A DNA stretch of 64,000 nucleotides, taken from positions 52,975,757 through 53,039,756 of the forward strand of contig CM031600.1 in NCBI GenBank assembly GCA_018398815.1. Reading direction: 5' to 3'. Position numbers and translations under genes: made by a program. The notes beneath the pieces are model-generated. The model was not told where the DNA came from. It did not search any database and worked only from the letters and a program-made list of their open reading frames with translations. Of this stretch, positions 10,736-22,084 are shown piece by piece. This stretch comes from Conus ventricosus (Eukaryota; Mollusca; Gastropoda; Neogastropoda; Conidae). Position 1 is the first letter of the stretch. Each line of letters opens with the position of its first letter.

Positions 10736-11487
10736 TCAAGTTAGACTAGTTCCAAAACAGTAAACATACTGAAACAAATGTCATTTACATTAAAACAATG
10801 GTCTTTCCTGTGTCTAACTAACTGACTATATACATACTTTTGAATGCAGTTAAATTCTTCCATAAAAGTACATAATTAAATCTGGACATCTCACATAATG
10901 AATACAAAAAACCTAGCTGCCCAAGACATAAAATGAAAGATAAGCTGGGTGTCATATATATGTGCAATTTTTCTTTCTATTCTTAGACACACTTCAAAGA
11001 ATCAAATGAAGATTATCTTAAATTAAAACATTTATCATCAAAAAGTGACAGGAGTTAAACAGATTTTAACTGATTATTTCACAAGAAGAAAAATATTCAG
11101 ATCTTCCAAGGTCTCAAAAGCACAAACTGTAGCATTTTTATGTTCTAAGTGTAGCATTCTGAATGTAAGTGTATCAGTCTTACACAATGCGGCAAGTCAG
11201 ACTCAGCAACAATTTCAATCACACTTCACTTCGCACATGGCATGATGGTGGACTAAGATGACAGAATCTGGTTACTAGGTGCTTTTGACCTGTCCTACAA
11301 ACAATCAAAATGGATGAAAATGAAACCCACTGACAAGGCAGCAAAGTTACAATTGTCTTTAGTGATTTTTCTTTCTACTTTTTCAACCTCTCCTTACTGA
11401 ACATGGCTATTTTTTTGACAACAAAACAAAACAAAACACGGAAGCATGGGAGATACTGAGAGAGATAAAGGAAACCCATGATCTCAC

Positions 11488-11559
11488 CTTCAACAGTTCT
11501 TTGCTTGTAAAGGACATGATGCCTTCAAACACAACAACGTTGGCACCGTATATTGTTTT
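11488..11559 (-). CDS. UCKL1: UCKL1 exon 5
   Basis: A 24-codon exon, phase 0 to 0, encoding KTIYGANVVVFEGIMSFTSK and ELLK. The FEGIM block is the conserved core strand of the kinase fold. Acceptor TACCAG and donor GTGAGA are clear. Confidence 0.95.
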
Positions 11560-12233
11560 CTGGTAGGAAGAAAAAAAAATTTCATGAAAGAAAAACATTG
11601 TCACGGACAGACTGATACAATACTGATTACAAAAAAAATTGTGAAGTTCTTCCAAGATTTCACGTTTTCTTGTGATATAAAACGGCAATTGTTTTCCTCT
11701 TGCATGTTTTTCTTCTACTGGTGGCTCTGGCTGATATGGAAAAAAAAAGGTGAACTGTCCAGACTGCTGATTACGATCTGTAGACAGCCACACCTAACAC
11801 AGTTTACTATCTGTTGATAAAGGATACTTAATTTAGTGCTACTATTGTTATGATAAACACCGTCATTTGTCATTCACATATGAAAACAAGAATTCTCTCA
11901 TGAAGCATCCACTATACCTGTAAATCATACATCTCAGGATTGTAACAGTTGTACAGTCATCATCATCATCAAAACTGAAGGAATGACACTGAACATATTG
12001 CTCACTGTCAAATCTTTCATATGAGCCACTGAAAACAAAGAAGCAAGGTAACTTTCATGTGCTTCCTCTAGCTTAACTTCCTTCATCCAACTGATGAAAA
12101 ATGGCAATGACTGCCGTAAGGCTAGCGCAGACTGTTGCACATCCTTTATACAAACTGGATGAATTTTGAATGAAGGTGATGTCCAGACATAAAAGTGAAC
12201 ACTGCACATTATGTGTCAGCCATTACAAAAGGT

Positions 12234-12885
12234 CAGGGGTGGGAATTCTCCTCGGATCCGCGGAATTCCGCGGTAGAAGCAAAAGATTTCCTCGGATTTG
12301 AAATGTTATTTCCTCGGAAAATGAAATTCGCGGAGATAGGGCCTACCTCTTGTTCGGTTACGGTCGATTTCGGTAATCAGATGGCCTGTCTAGCAGGATA
12401 CAGTAGGCGCTAAGAACTGTGGGATACATTCAAAAATGGCGTACCGACGAGACATCGTAAAGCGCGGGCTTCAGAAATTTGACGAAAGCAACATAAAAAA
12501 TCCATGGAGATGGGAGTGGATGGAGAAGACAGCAGACAACGAAAGGCTGTGTACATTCATGAGAAAAATTCTGGCTCCTGGACTCGCTTTTTTTCTCTGT
12601 GTGGAAAAGAAGTCAACTACTCCAGTCGTGGGCTTGTTGCATCCATTTCAATGTTCTTTTTTTCGAAGTAGGGTGAGTATTTTTGTAATGTTTGCATGTG
12701 ATCTATAGATGAAACCGTGCCCAAAAAAAAACATATTTTATGCTCTCTGAATGTTTCATTTATTTGCCCAAAATACACCAGATTGCACAGATATGCATCC
12801 TTAAGAAAAAAAAATTTCCGGGGGGGCATGCCCCCGGACCCCCCTAGATTTCCTCTTTTTTGTCTGTTACCAGTTCCCACCCCTG
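12234..12885 (+). mobile_element. Short hAT-like DNA transposon carrying a transposase 5' exon
   Basis: Terminal inverted repeats CAGGGGTGGGAA (12234-12245) and its complement (12874-12885) bound a 652 bp unit. AAAGGT occurs directly outside both ends (12228-12233 and 12886-12891), part of a likely 8 bp target duplication. The CAGGG-type terminus fits the hAT superfamily. Inside is a short plus-strand coding remnant. It lies in the UCKL1 intron between exons 4 and 5. A GC palindrome (12817-12838) sits near the right end. Confidence 0.65.
12436..12680 (+). pseudogene. N-terminal piece of a transposon zinc-finger protein
   Basis: Opens MAYRRDIVKRGLQKFDESNI, then KNPWRWEWMEKTADNERLCT. After one frame change it reads LCGKEVNYSSRGLVA, resembling the first half of a BED-type zinc finger as found at the start of hAT transposases. 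It ends at a possible donor (AAG/GGTGAG region near 12670). The finger is incomplete (no His pair seen), and no catalytic domain follows. Confidence 0.5.
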
Positions 12886-13760
12886 AAAGGTAAAAGAAAT
12901 TAAAGAAAACAAAACAATTCAAGCCTTCCTTCCAATTACATTTTGGGTGGCCTTGTTACTGTAACTATAACTTTTTGTGTGTGGCTTTGTAACCTCTGCA
13001 GCAAGAATTTACAGCAGTCGAACAATCACGACCCACTTTTATTCACTCACACTGTACTAAGCAAACACACGCACACAAAAATTCATACAAATGTCCCAAT
13101 AAAAAAACTCTCTGAACAAAGACTCCCTCCCTTTAAAGATTTCTGTTTATGGGTTTTTCTTTCGTTCTTTATAACATCAACTGATTTCCTTCTGAACTAA
13201 CTGCCCCGGATACTACTGCCTCAGGCCAGCATTATTTATGGCCCAAGACTGCTTACGAATACTGTGAGGTAACAGGCAGTGGGACAAAAGGCACAAGTGC
13301 CATTTTATTTGTCGACAGACTGGCCTAAAACTTTTACTTAGTGGTAGTAAATAGATTTAACTTAAGACTGCCACAGCAACCAAAAGGCAGCCTCGTTGGA
13401 ACGGGTTATGGTTTTGTAAACAAAGATGCTTGTAGTGTTTTGAATTTAATTGGATGGAACTTAAACACAAAAATCATGCAAATATGGTTTAAATAGACAA
13501 TCACACAACCATATACAAACTGCAAGGTAATAGAATCTTGACATACCAACCTCTTTAGGTTTGAGGCCTACTTGTATTTTTTCTTCTTTATTGTCGACAG
13601 CATGTACTTTACCTCTACCCTGACTTGTCAAAGAACCAGTTAATTTCAGCCGCATTGTTGGTCATTCAGCATCACTTTCTATATAAAAAATGTCACAGTC
13701 AAATTAAATCTCATTTATTTCACTCTAAGTCACCGTCAGTCCCCATGAAAACTTCCTAAG

Positions 13761-14548
13761 CATTCTGCTGCCATACACTATCTCTTTTCTTACATTTTCA
13801 TCTGCTGCCATACACCTTCTCTTTTCTTTACATTTCATCTGCTGCCATATATACCTTCTCTTTTCCTTCATTTTCATCGGCTGCATATATGCCTTCTCTT
13901 TTCTTTACATTTTCATCTGCTGCCATACACCTCATTTCTTTATATTTCATCTGCTGCCAATACCTTCTCTTTCTTTCCATTTTCATCTGCTGCTATATAC
14001 CTTCTCTTTTCTTTACATTTTCATCTGCTGCCATACACCTTCTCTTTTCTTTACATTTTCATCTGCTGCTATATACCTTCTCTTTTCTTTACATTTTCAT
14101 CTGCTGCCATACACCTTCTCTTTTCTTTACATTTTCATCTGCTGCTATATACCTTCTCTTTTCTTTACATTTTCATCTGCTGCTATATACCTTCTCTTTT
14201 CTTACATTTTCATCTGCTGCTATATACCTTCTCTTTTCTTTACATTTTCATCTGCTGCCATACACCTCATTTCTTTACATTTTCATCTGCTGCCATACAC
14301 CTCTTTTCTTTACATTTTCATCTGCTGCCATAACCTTCTCTTTTCTTTACATTTTCATCTGCTGCCATACATCTTCTCTTTTCTTTACATTTTCATCTGC
14401 TGCCATACATCTTCTCTTTTTCTTTACATTTTTATCTGCTGCTATATACCTTCTCTTTTTTTTTACTTTTTCATCTGCTGCCATACACCTTCTCTTTTCT
14501 TTACATTTCATCTGCTGCTATACACCTTCTCTTTTCTTTACATTTTCA
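13761..14548. repeat. Minisatellite, ~38 bp unit, about 20 copies
   Basis: Units read CATCTGCTGCCATACACC then TTCTCTTTTCTTTACATTTT, with two main variants (CCATACACC and CTATATACC) alternating. Single-base length changes in the T runs shift the frame. A 273-codon plus-strand open frame across it (13889-14710) is a by-product of the repeat, not a gene. It lies in a UCKL1 intron. Confidence 0.95.
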
Positions 14549-14932
14549 AAGCAAAAATTTGAAGCAAGATTGCCAAACTTAAAACAAACGAAATCTGAAG
14601 ACAAGAGAAGAGCAATAACCCGAAACCTGGGAAACATGGTACTGACTGAAAACATTGGATATGGATTAACTTCACTGTTACATGTATACTCTGGAATCGG
14701 CTCTCAGTGACATTCTGCTGTTAAGTTATAACACTCTGTTATGAGTTATAACAGTCAGCTGTTATGAACAATAACATTCTGCTGTTATAAGATTCTGCTG
14801 CTATGAGTTATCTCAAAATTCCTCTGCAATGAGTGTATGTTTCCTCAATTTCAAGACTCCTTTGAAACTAAACATTAACTCTGGAGGTATTATAGAAAGG
14901 TTCACTGTAACACTATCAACAGGACTGGTCAC

Positions 14933-15103
14933 CATATGAGGTTCTCTGGCATGTGTGGAGAAGTTGTAGATAGGCACGTCGATGCTCTTCCCCTCCTTGA
15001 GCCTCTGCAAAGTGGCCACCAGCAGAGGAATGTCAAAGGCGTCCGGATGATCAAAGTTATACTCGTTGCATGCTGCTCTCTCATGTTGCTCTTCATTTAA
15101 AAC
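14933..15103 (-). CDS. UCKL1: UCKL1 exon 4
   Basis: Uninterrupted 57-codon exon, phase 0 at both ends. It encodes VLNEEQHERAACNEYNFDHP, then DAFDIPLLVATLQRLKEGKS and the VPIYNFSTHAR block that lines the nucleoside pocket in uridine kinases. Acceptor TTTGTGCAG and donor ATG|GTGACC are both consensus. Confidence 0.95.
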
Positions 15104-15681
15104 CTGCACAAACAATGTTTACTGAAACATAAATCTAACACAAGGAATTGATGTTTCAAATCCATCACAACTTGATTCAGTTGAGCCTGCCAGTCCCGGG
15201 TCAAACAAGCAGTTCAAGTTCCACAAATCTGAAACGCCTTTTCTGCCCTGATTGTAGTTCAAGGTCCACAGATCTGAAGCGCCTTTTCTGCCCTATTTGT
15301 AAAACCTGAAATCTTTCAACTAATGACATAGTCAAAGTGGTTCAAATCTGATAATCAATCATTAATTTGGAATGTCAAAGGCATAATACTTAACAAGATT
15401 TTATCATTTTCTGATACTTTAATCCCCCTTCCTTTCTCTATGGGGAAAAAGTGTTAATCTCAGCAGCTTGAAACATATGGGGAATATATATTGCTTCATA
15501 TTCAAATATTAGATCAGTTCTAAATGAATATGAAAATGAGCACTCTGCAATTTTACTGGAATAATCCAGTAGTTCCAGCTGCAGCAGTCTGGTCATAAAT
15601 CATTCAAGATCTGAACACTCCACTGAGCTAGTGGAACATGTGTCTGTGTACTGCCTGTGCATCAAATTGTCCCCTTTTTAT

Positions 15682-15685
15682 GTGT

Positions 15686-15742
<57 letters not shown>

Positions 15743-15820
15743 TGTGTGTCTGTGTATCAGTGCGTGTTTGTGTGCGAGTGTATACATGTGCGTGTTTGTG
15801 AGAATTGTGTGTGGAGAGAC

Positions 15821-15891
<71 letters not shown>

Positions 15892-15935
15892 ATGTCTGTG
15901 TGTGCATGTCTGTGTGTGTGTGTGAGAGTGTGTTT
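15682..15935. repeat. (GT)n microsatellite pair
   Basis: Two GT blocks (about 15682-15755 and 15824-15892) separated by an imperfect GT-rich spacer, 100 bp downstream (coding strand) of UCKL1 exon 3. All open frames here are repeat artefacts. Confidence 0.95.
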
Positions 15936-16035
15936 GACTGTGTGAGAAGTGAGAGAGAAAGAGAAGGGAAGTGAGGTGGAGAAAGCTTGTGGTGATTTTC
16001 TTGTCCTTGTGGTCATGGAGAAATATTGGCCATAC

Positions 16036-16141
16036 CTTATAAAATGAGTCCATGCTCAGCAAACTGACCCATGGCACATCCAAGGCTTCGATTATCTTTT
16101 TGGCCACAGTTGTTTCCCAGATGCACTGCCACCACATATAC
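16036..16141 (-). CDS. UCKL1: UCKL1 exon 3 (Walker A / P-loop)
   Basis: Encodes the nucleotide-binding P-loop [14 protein letters not shown], then [20 protein letters not shown] and YK, ending at donor GTATGG. One base is missing in the AAA(A) run of the GKT codons (plus strand 16113-16115). Without it the frame is destroyed inside the catalytic motif, and with it the exon is 107 nt and both splice phases fit. The kinase uses this loop to bind ATP phosphates. Confidence 0.9.
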
Positions 16142-16238
16142 CTGGGTGTGCCAAACAAACAATTATCTTTAATTTTACACACATCACTAGACAATAAATA
16201 TAATACAAATTTAAGTAAATGAAATCAAATGTAAATAT

Positions 16239-16827
16239 GACAAGTTGAATGAACAAAAGCAAAACTTCATTTATTCATGTCATCACAATTTAACTGGGTT
16301 GTTGAAATAAGTTTATCAAGTCATGTCTTGCATTTTGTTCTTCCTCAATTTTCCTACATGATACACTAAACATGTACCAAAAAGTTCCAACCCAAATGAA
16401 TTATACAAGACATGAATAGTATCATGATGCACCCAATTTACAGACAGTAATGTTATCACATAATTGTGGGACTCAACTTTCTACAATTCTGACGTTAGTG
16501 TTTCAGAATCTTTAAATGGAAGTCCTGAACACCACTGGAGAATGAAGTCAGCGGTAGCTCAGTTCTTGATCTGCTTTTGCAACAGTTACAAATCAATGCC
16601 TACCGAGGAAAATACACAAACTCTGCCAGAGATTACTTTCTTTACTTGAAAGTCTAGAAATAATTGCAATGTTTCTATTTGAAACATGTTGCTTGAATGA
16701 ACAAAAAGCAAAACTTTGTTTATTCATGTCATCACAATTTCACTGGGTTGTTGAAATAAATTTATCAAGTCATGTCTTGCATTTTATTCCTCCTCAATTT
16801 ACCAACAAGATACACTAAACATATAAT
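16239..16827. repeat. Direct repeat pair (~140 bp) in UCKL1 intron 2
   Basis: 16239-16378 and 16687-16827 are about 88% identical by eye and share AAAACTT-GTTTATTCATG-type blocks and TTTATCAAGTCATGTCTTGC. It is either a local duplication or two copies of one dispersed repeat. Confidence 0.8.
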
Positions 16828-16936
16828 GTTTTTCTGATATTAGCACACAAATTTGGGATCTCTTGAACCACCGTTTTATTGTTTCCATGGTGTTACAAAC
16901 TTCTGTAAATATTATCAACTATTTTTGATGACTTAC

Positions 16937-17193
16937 CAATTACAAACGCATTTTTCAGCTGTCCCTGAGAGTCATACCATGGTGGACGACCTGCTGTATA
17001 CAGAGTTCGCTTGGCAGTGTGAACAACACGGGTGGCTTGGTGGCGGTGGTGGCATAGGCTTTCTTCTTGACACTGCCACTTTTGGTGGGACTCTTTGGCG
17101 GTACCGTTTTAACACAGGTGATGTCAAGCCTGATCTCCAGCAATGATTGGGGAAGGGGTGTCTCGGTCATTACCCACATCTTCCCCACTGCCA
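16937..17193 (-). CDS. UCKL1: UCKL1 exon 2 (N-terminal linker), three frame breaks
   Basis: The acceptor is TTCCAG and the donor ATTG|GTAAGT. The exon enters as [20 protein letters not shown] and must leave as [20 protein letters not shown] then KNAFVIG, the conserved lead-in to the P-loop. Between these points the frame moves three times: near 17129-17131 (a missing G on the coding strand), 17078-17081 (a missing A) and 17030-17032 (a missing C). Each break is at a homopolymer, and three losses leave the exon phase unchanged. Exact residues between the breaks are therefore uncertain. Confidence 0.8.
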
Positions 17194-17993
17194 CTGGAAC
17201 AAAATGTTTCTATATATCAGTTCTGGCGTGTACATGTATTGACAAAAGTAAATCAGTTTGTGCAATAGTGCTAATAACAATATTCAATACATACAAGTGC
17301 TATGACACTGCCATTACTGTTAAGACTTGCAGAAACATTCTGATAAATTGGTATCCAGTTAAAAAAAAGTTAAAAATCAAAAGTCCTATTGCCTAATGAC
17401 AGTACAGACAAAGTTTTTAAAGATTCACTATGTGTTAGGATATGGCAATATGGGATGCGAACCCAAACTCCGTCCTTCCATCACTGTAACCTTACCTGAA
17501 AGAACCCATTTTTATGTTGGCAGGCCACAGAGTGTTTTCAAACCATAAAATCTGACCTCTTGTGTGGTTCAAACTGACAACTGTCAACTCCACAAGTTGA
17601 ACTTTTTGATCACCAAGTAACAGTACTCTCTTAACTGATATGCTGAGAAATCTGCTAAAAATTACCTTCAGGGGACGAGAGAAATGTTATCATGTTAACC
17701 AGTCATCATGTGAAGAAACTACATCTAGGAAGTGTGTCAGAGTTTGAGCAAATGATAGGTGTGAACGCAAGAAAGCGGTTGGGAATGGATGACCACAGTA
17801 CACCACTCCATTTTTTTAAACACTTATAATATATCCATAAAAACAAAGCCAGGCTAAGACCTTCATATAAAGTTCATATCCTAATCTTTATTTCAAAATG
17901 GAGTGACTGGTGGCGGCGAACGAAGCAAAATTAGGAATAGAGTTTTGTTTAGAACTTACCGCCAATGACATTGACAAACAAAGCACATGACAA

Positions 17994-18032
17994 GACACGA
18001 TGCATTTCAACCACTTGGGTCTTCTTCAGGCG
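17994..18032 (-). ncRNA. Hammerhead-ribozyme-like motif in left Penelope repeat
   Basis: On the minus strand the core reads CTGAAGA (18029-18023), a short ACC/GGT stem with CAAGT loop, then GAAA (18008-18005). The same string recurs inverted in the right repeat. Penelope-like elements are known to carry minimal hammerhead motifs in their repeats. The stem II pairing here is short and bulged, so activity is uncertain. Confidence 0.5.
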
Positions 18033-18069
18033 AAAAAATAAATCTTGGTACCCATGGCAACACCACTAA

Positions 18070-18680
18070 TTGTGAAAATGCCATGGGTACCAAAATGGGA
18101 CCAGCCTATGCCTGCCTCTTCATGGGACACTTGGAACACCGCCTACACAACACATACACAGGCCCCACACCTGAACTGTACAAAAGGTATATCGATGATG
18201 GACTGGGAGCCACATCTATGCCAAAACAAGACCTCCTCAACTTCCTCAACTTTGCCCAGACCTTCCATCCATCTATCCGACTCACCTACACCATTTCGCA
18301 GTCAGTCAACTTCCTAGACATCACCATCTCCCTTGAAGAAGGCCTACTCAAAACCTCCATTTTCTACAAACCCACCGACGCACATGCATACCTAGACTAC
18401 TCATCCTCCCACAACCCACACACTAAAGACAGCATCCCATACTCACAATTTCTCCGTCTTCGCAGACTCTGCTCCAGCGAGGAAGACTTCACAATACAAG
18501 CAGCCAAAATGTCACAATTTTTCACCAACCGCGGATACCCAACTTCCATCATCAATGCAGCACTCCGCCGCACCATAGCTGTATCCAGAACATCTGCTCT
18601 GGAAACCCAGCATCCAACCAAGACAGACAGACCCACAGCCTACCTCCTCTACCACCCGCCACACCCTCCCCATCTGTAGG
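18070..18680 (+). pseudogene. Penelope-like reverse transcriptase, C-terminal part
   Basis: Contains MGTKMGPAYACLFMGHLEHR, the catalytic YKRYIDDGLG (YIDD), FHPSIRLTYTISQSVNFLDI and IFYKPTDAHAYLDYSSSHNP, all in Penelope-type order with the FYKPTD-HxYL block. The frame closes at 18677-18679 but resumes after a one-base shift and runs on into the linker. The upstream reverse transcriptase motifs (fingers) are absent. Confidence 0.88.
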
Positions 18681-18699
18681 ATCCTCAAATCCGCACATT

Positions 18700-19230
18700 G
18701 TACATAACCACAAACCCGCCTTCCATACCAAACCCATGATCACATTCAAACGTGACAAAAACCTCAAAGACCTCCTCGTGCGGTCCTGTTTGAACAGAAC
18801 TACAGCTACACCACCAGGTACTCACCCCTGCTCTAAACCCAACTGCAAAATCTGCCCCCTCACCAAACCAGACACCATCTTACAGGGCCCCAAAGACTCC
18901 TTCACAGTCAAACGCACATTCTCATGTCAGAGCCGCAACATTATATATGCCATCCACTGCCAGCTGTGTGGCAAAATCTACATAGGGAAACGTCACGCAC
19001 ACTTGAAACACGCATCTCTGAACACCTGGCTGATATCCGCCACCACCGACCCAAACCCGTCGCCCTACACTTCAACCACACCCAACACAACATCGACCAT
19101 GTCAAAGTCATGGCACTCTGGCAGTCACAGAGTGACAGCTTTGAACGCACAACTCAAGAATCCCATCTCATTGCCAAACTGGGCACACTACACCCCCAAG
19201 CATCAACATCCAACAATAACCAAACACACA
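18700..19230 (+). pseudogene. Penelope-like linker and GIY-YIG endonuclease
   Basis: After the basic segment MITFKRDKNLKDLLVRSCL comes the Cys cluster THPCSKPNCKICP typical of the linker. The endonuclease follows as NIIYAIHCQLCGKIYIGET then SRTLETRISEHLADIRHH, with its IY and YIG residues and the conserved Arg and Glu region. The frame shifts at GGGAAA (18985-18990); one more G restores YIGETSRT. It ends near SHLIAKLGTLHPQ. This domain nicks DNA to prime reverse transcription. Confidence 0.85.
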
Positions 19231-19750
19231 TACCCACCACTTCCACATCAGTTGGCAATATCCCCTACCAACACACACACATACACACACACATACATAC
19301 ACCACCACCACATCCCCTTCACTCACTTCATTACAGTAGTTACAGCAACCCTCCATCTATTTCATCTTAATTTCGTTTTATCCTTCCCCTAAAATCCTTT
19401 TTTTTTTTTTTTTTTTTCCTCCCCCTCAGTTTCTCTTCCCCCCCCCCCCCCCCCCCCCCCCCCTTCTTTCCCCTTACCATTACTATCAATCCACCACTAC
19501 CACTACCATCACAAAGATACCACACCATCCCAATAAACTAGACACACAACCCTATCATATCACACACACACACCTCCCCCGACGCAACCCCCCCCCCCCC
19601 CCCCCCTCCGTTTCCTCTCCCATAATCCCCCTGGCCCCATGTCATTTCCGCCCACCGACCACATGGAAGAAAACGGATAAGTCATTTTTCTTTCTTCTTT
19701 TTTCGTTCTTTGTTCGTACTGTCCCACATGTTAAATGTGATTTATTTTTT

Positions 19751-19790
19751 CGCCTGAAGAAGACCCAAGTGGTTGAAATGCATCGTGTCT
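19751..19790 (+). ncRNA. Hammerhead-ribozyme-like motif in right Penelope repeat
   Basis: CTGAAGA at 19754-19760 and GAAA at 19775-19778 are separated by a possible ACC-CAAGT-GGT stem-loop. It is followed by TGCATCGTGTC, where a short stem III and cleavage site would lie. It is identical to the inverted left copy. Confidence 0.5.
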
Positions 19791-20244
19791 TGTCATGTGC
19801 TTTGTTTGTCAATGTCATTGGCGGTAAGTTCTAAACAAACTCTATTCCTAATCTTTATGTTCAATCAAAGAAATGAAAACAACTTTCACATCAACGATTT
19901 TTTTCTAGGAAGTTGTGCTTCATGTAATTTGCTAAGAAATTCGATGCAAAGTGGTCAGTGGACCCGTTATTTTCCTGTTAAACAAATGGGTAAAACCAAA
20001 TAAAACCTTGCTTGTTGGGGACTAGAAAATCAACTAGTGACAAACTTTGTGTTGAAATGATCATGTTAATCATGCACTTTTTACACAGAAATAACAGTGT
20101 CAGTCAGGACAGCAAAATGTATTTTAGTATTCAGACTCATGTGCACCGGAGTTCACTCTAATTCAAAACGAGATAAAAAGTTGTGTGCCAGAAGCTGAAC
20201 ATTGTTTTCAAAGGCAATTAACAGCATTTTGCTTCAGAAGTGAT

Positions 20245-20351
20245 ATGCAAATAAGAGCATTTTACTACAGAAGTGATATGCAAATAGCAGCATTTTACTA
20301 CAGAAGTGAAATGCAAATAGCAGCCTTTTACTACAGAAGTGATGTGCAAAT
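20245..20351 (+). repeat. 33 bp tandem repeat carrying octamer (ATGCAAAT) sites
   Basis: Four units with exact 33 bp spacing. ATGCAAAT, the POU/Oct consensus, occurs at 20245-20252, 20278-20285 and 20311-20318; the fourth unit has GTGCAAAT (20344-20351). It lies in UCKL1 intron 1. Confidence 0.85.
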
Positions 20352-20399
20352 AACAACATTTAACCAGGGTAGTGTCTTTTTAAGATCCTAGATCTTCAC

Positions 20400-22080
20400 C
20401 CGCACTTCCTGGTGCCTCCTACTGCACTACCCAAGAGGTCTGATTTCTCTCAAAGATTATTGGTGAATGTCTGGAACTGAGCAATGCTATCCAACTGATT
20501 TCAATTTAAAGGTTCATCAAATCCCTTTAAAAGGAAACAGAGTCTGTGTACAAGAAAGGAGCATACTAAGTCAACAACTGTTGAGGGTAAAAGACTAATT
20601 TGAATCATTTCAGCACCTCCTCCGTCTAATTTAACCAAGGTGGTGGCAAAGCAGTCTCTAACAGTGAAGATCTCAACTCCTGGTCACCACGAGTTTGAAG
20701 TATCCCATCTATAGATGTATGTGCAATAGGCAAGTTCTAAACCCTGTCATGTTTTAAATGATAAAAAATAAGCTTGACAGGAAATCACCAGGCCTGTCAG
20801 TTTCAATGGCAGAGAATATCTTGTACTCACAGTGAGTGAGGTAGAGAGAGAGTTCAACAGAAGGGAAGGGAAGGGGGGGGGGGGGGGGGGGGGGGGCATG
20901 AGAGTTAGGTCTGCCAAGTACTGCAATGATGTGCACAAGTCAGAGACTAGTAGTCAATGACAGCAACATCCAGATAGGCAGCTAATGGTAATGAAGATTG
21001 CAGGAAATGTGACTGAGATAAAGAACGAGGGCTCATACTGCATTCCACTGACTTAGCAGAGTTCCTATGATGAGTCAGGAGCAATTTTGAATTTTGCAGG
21101 AGGAAAGCAGAAGCATGTCACATTCCTTCCACCAAATCACGCAGCTATGGCCTTCTTTGTAGATGCACAGACAGACCCACATAAACTTTCAGGTGACAGG
21201 TAAAAAACTGCCATTAACAGAAAATATTCAAGGCCATCTGTTGTGTTACCTGATAAAACTACACAATACAGGACCCCTGGCACTGCAGTGTGTATTAATA
21301 CTACCTGTGTATACTTGTTGTCAAGAATCTACCTTGCTTTGAGGAAAATCAACAGAAATACCTCACTCCCGCTTTTCAATTCTATAAAGTAGCCTGTATT
21401 TTCCACTCATCAATGGTGATTTAATGTTAATACACTACTTAATAAGAATGTCTTTATCTTAGTGACTTGCTTGTGTTGTAAAATTAGGCCTCCTTTTCCC
21501 CTTCTTAAAGCACTAAGACAATATTACAATTATCAGTTCTCTGTTATCATGTCCTTGGTTCGCATTCAACTTCAGGTGTACACACAGATCTAAACAGGTG
21601 TACACACAGCTCTGTTTCTGCCCAAGCGCAGAACACTGAAAAGGAATTTGAATGGCTTCCCAAAGATCCTAGACTAGAGCCATGAAGGGCAATGGAAAGC
21701 ATTTTTTCAAGCAGACAACTGGGCTAGCTTTCAAAAACAAAATAAAAAAGGATTGTAGCACTGCACATGGCAGTGCATAAATCAGACTTTTACTACAGCA
21801 TGTAGCTAATGTTTTATTTATACACTGCACTGCACCAAGCACTCAGATACACACAGAGGCTTTGGAAATTTCACTATTACAGCAGAAGTTCTGAACTATC
21901 ATGAAAGTTTGAAATCTGTTGTGCAAGACCAAGAATGTCTTGGAAAAATGTCACCAAGAAGTGCTTGTTTTGTCTGAGATGCAGCTGAAATTCTAGTAGG
22001 AATCCAAGTTCTCTTCCTCTGGTATGGGAAGGAAAAGAACAAGAAGGGGAACTGGGTAGTGCTCAACTGGAGCAAAAAAG
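20400..22080. other. UCKL1 intron 1, nothing recognised
   Basis: No exon, transposon domain or tandem array was seen. The only conspicuous feature is a run of about 20 G at about 20874-20896. Confidence 0.6.
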
Positions 22081-22084
22081 CTTT

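Larger units (their letters stand above)
17928..19855 (+). mobile_element. Penelope-like element, 5'-truncated, inverted terminal repeats
   Basis: The plus strand encodes the last part of a Penelope-type reverse transcriptase followed by a GIY-YIG endonuclease, the combination that defines endonuclease-bearing Penelope-like elements. It is bounded by inverted copies of a repeat of about 110 bp (17928-18050 and 19735-19855) that carry a hammerhead-like motif. The reverse transcriptase starts abruptly at the motif-4/5 region, so the 5' half is missing. It lies in UCKL1 intron 1, opposite to the gene. A pyrimidine-rich tract with T and C homopolymers (19395-19605) lies between the coding end and the right repeat. 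Confidence 0.88.

Noticed and set aside
13889..14710. 273-codon plus-strand open frame
   Set aside because: Encoded by the 38 bp minisatellite; its composition is entirely repeat-derived.
15638..16194. Cys/Val- and His/Thr-repeat open frames
   Set aside because: Translations of GT/CA microsatellites; only the UCKL1 exon at 16036-16141 within this span is real.
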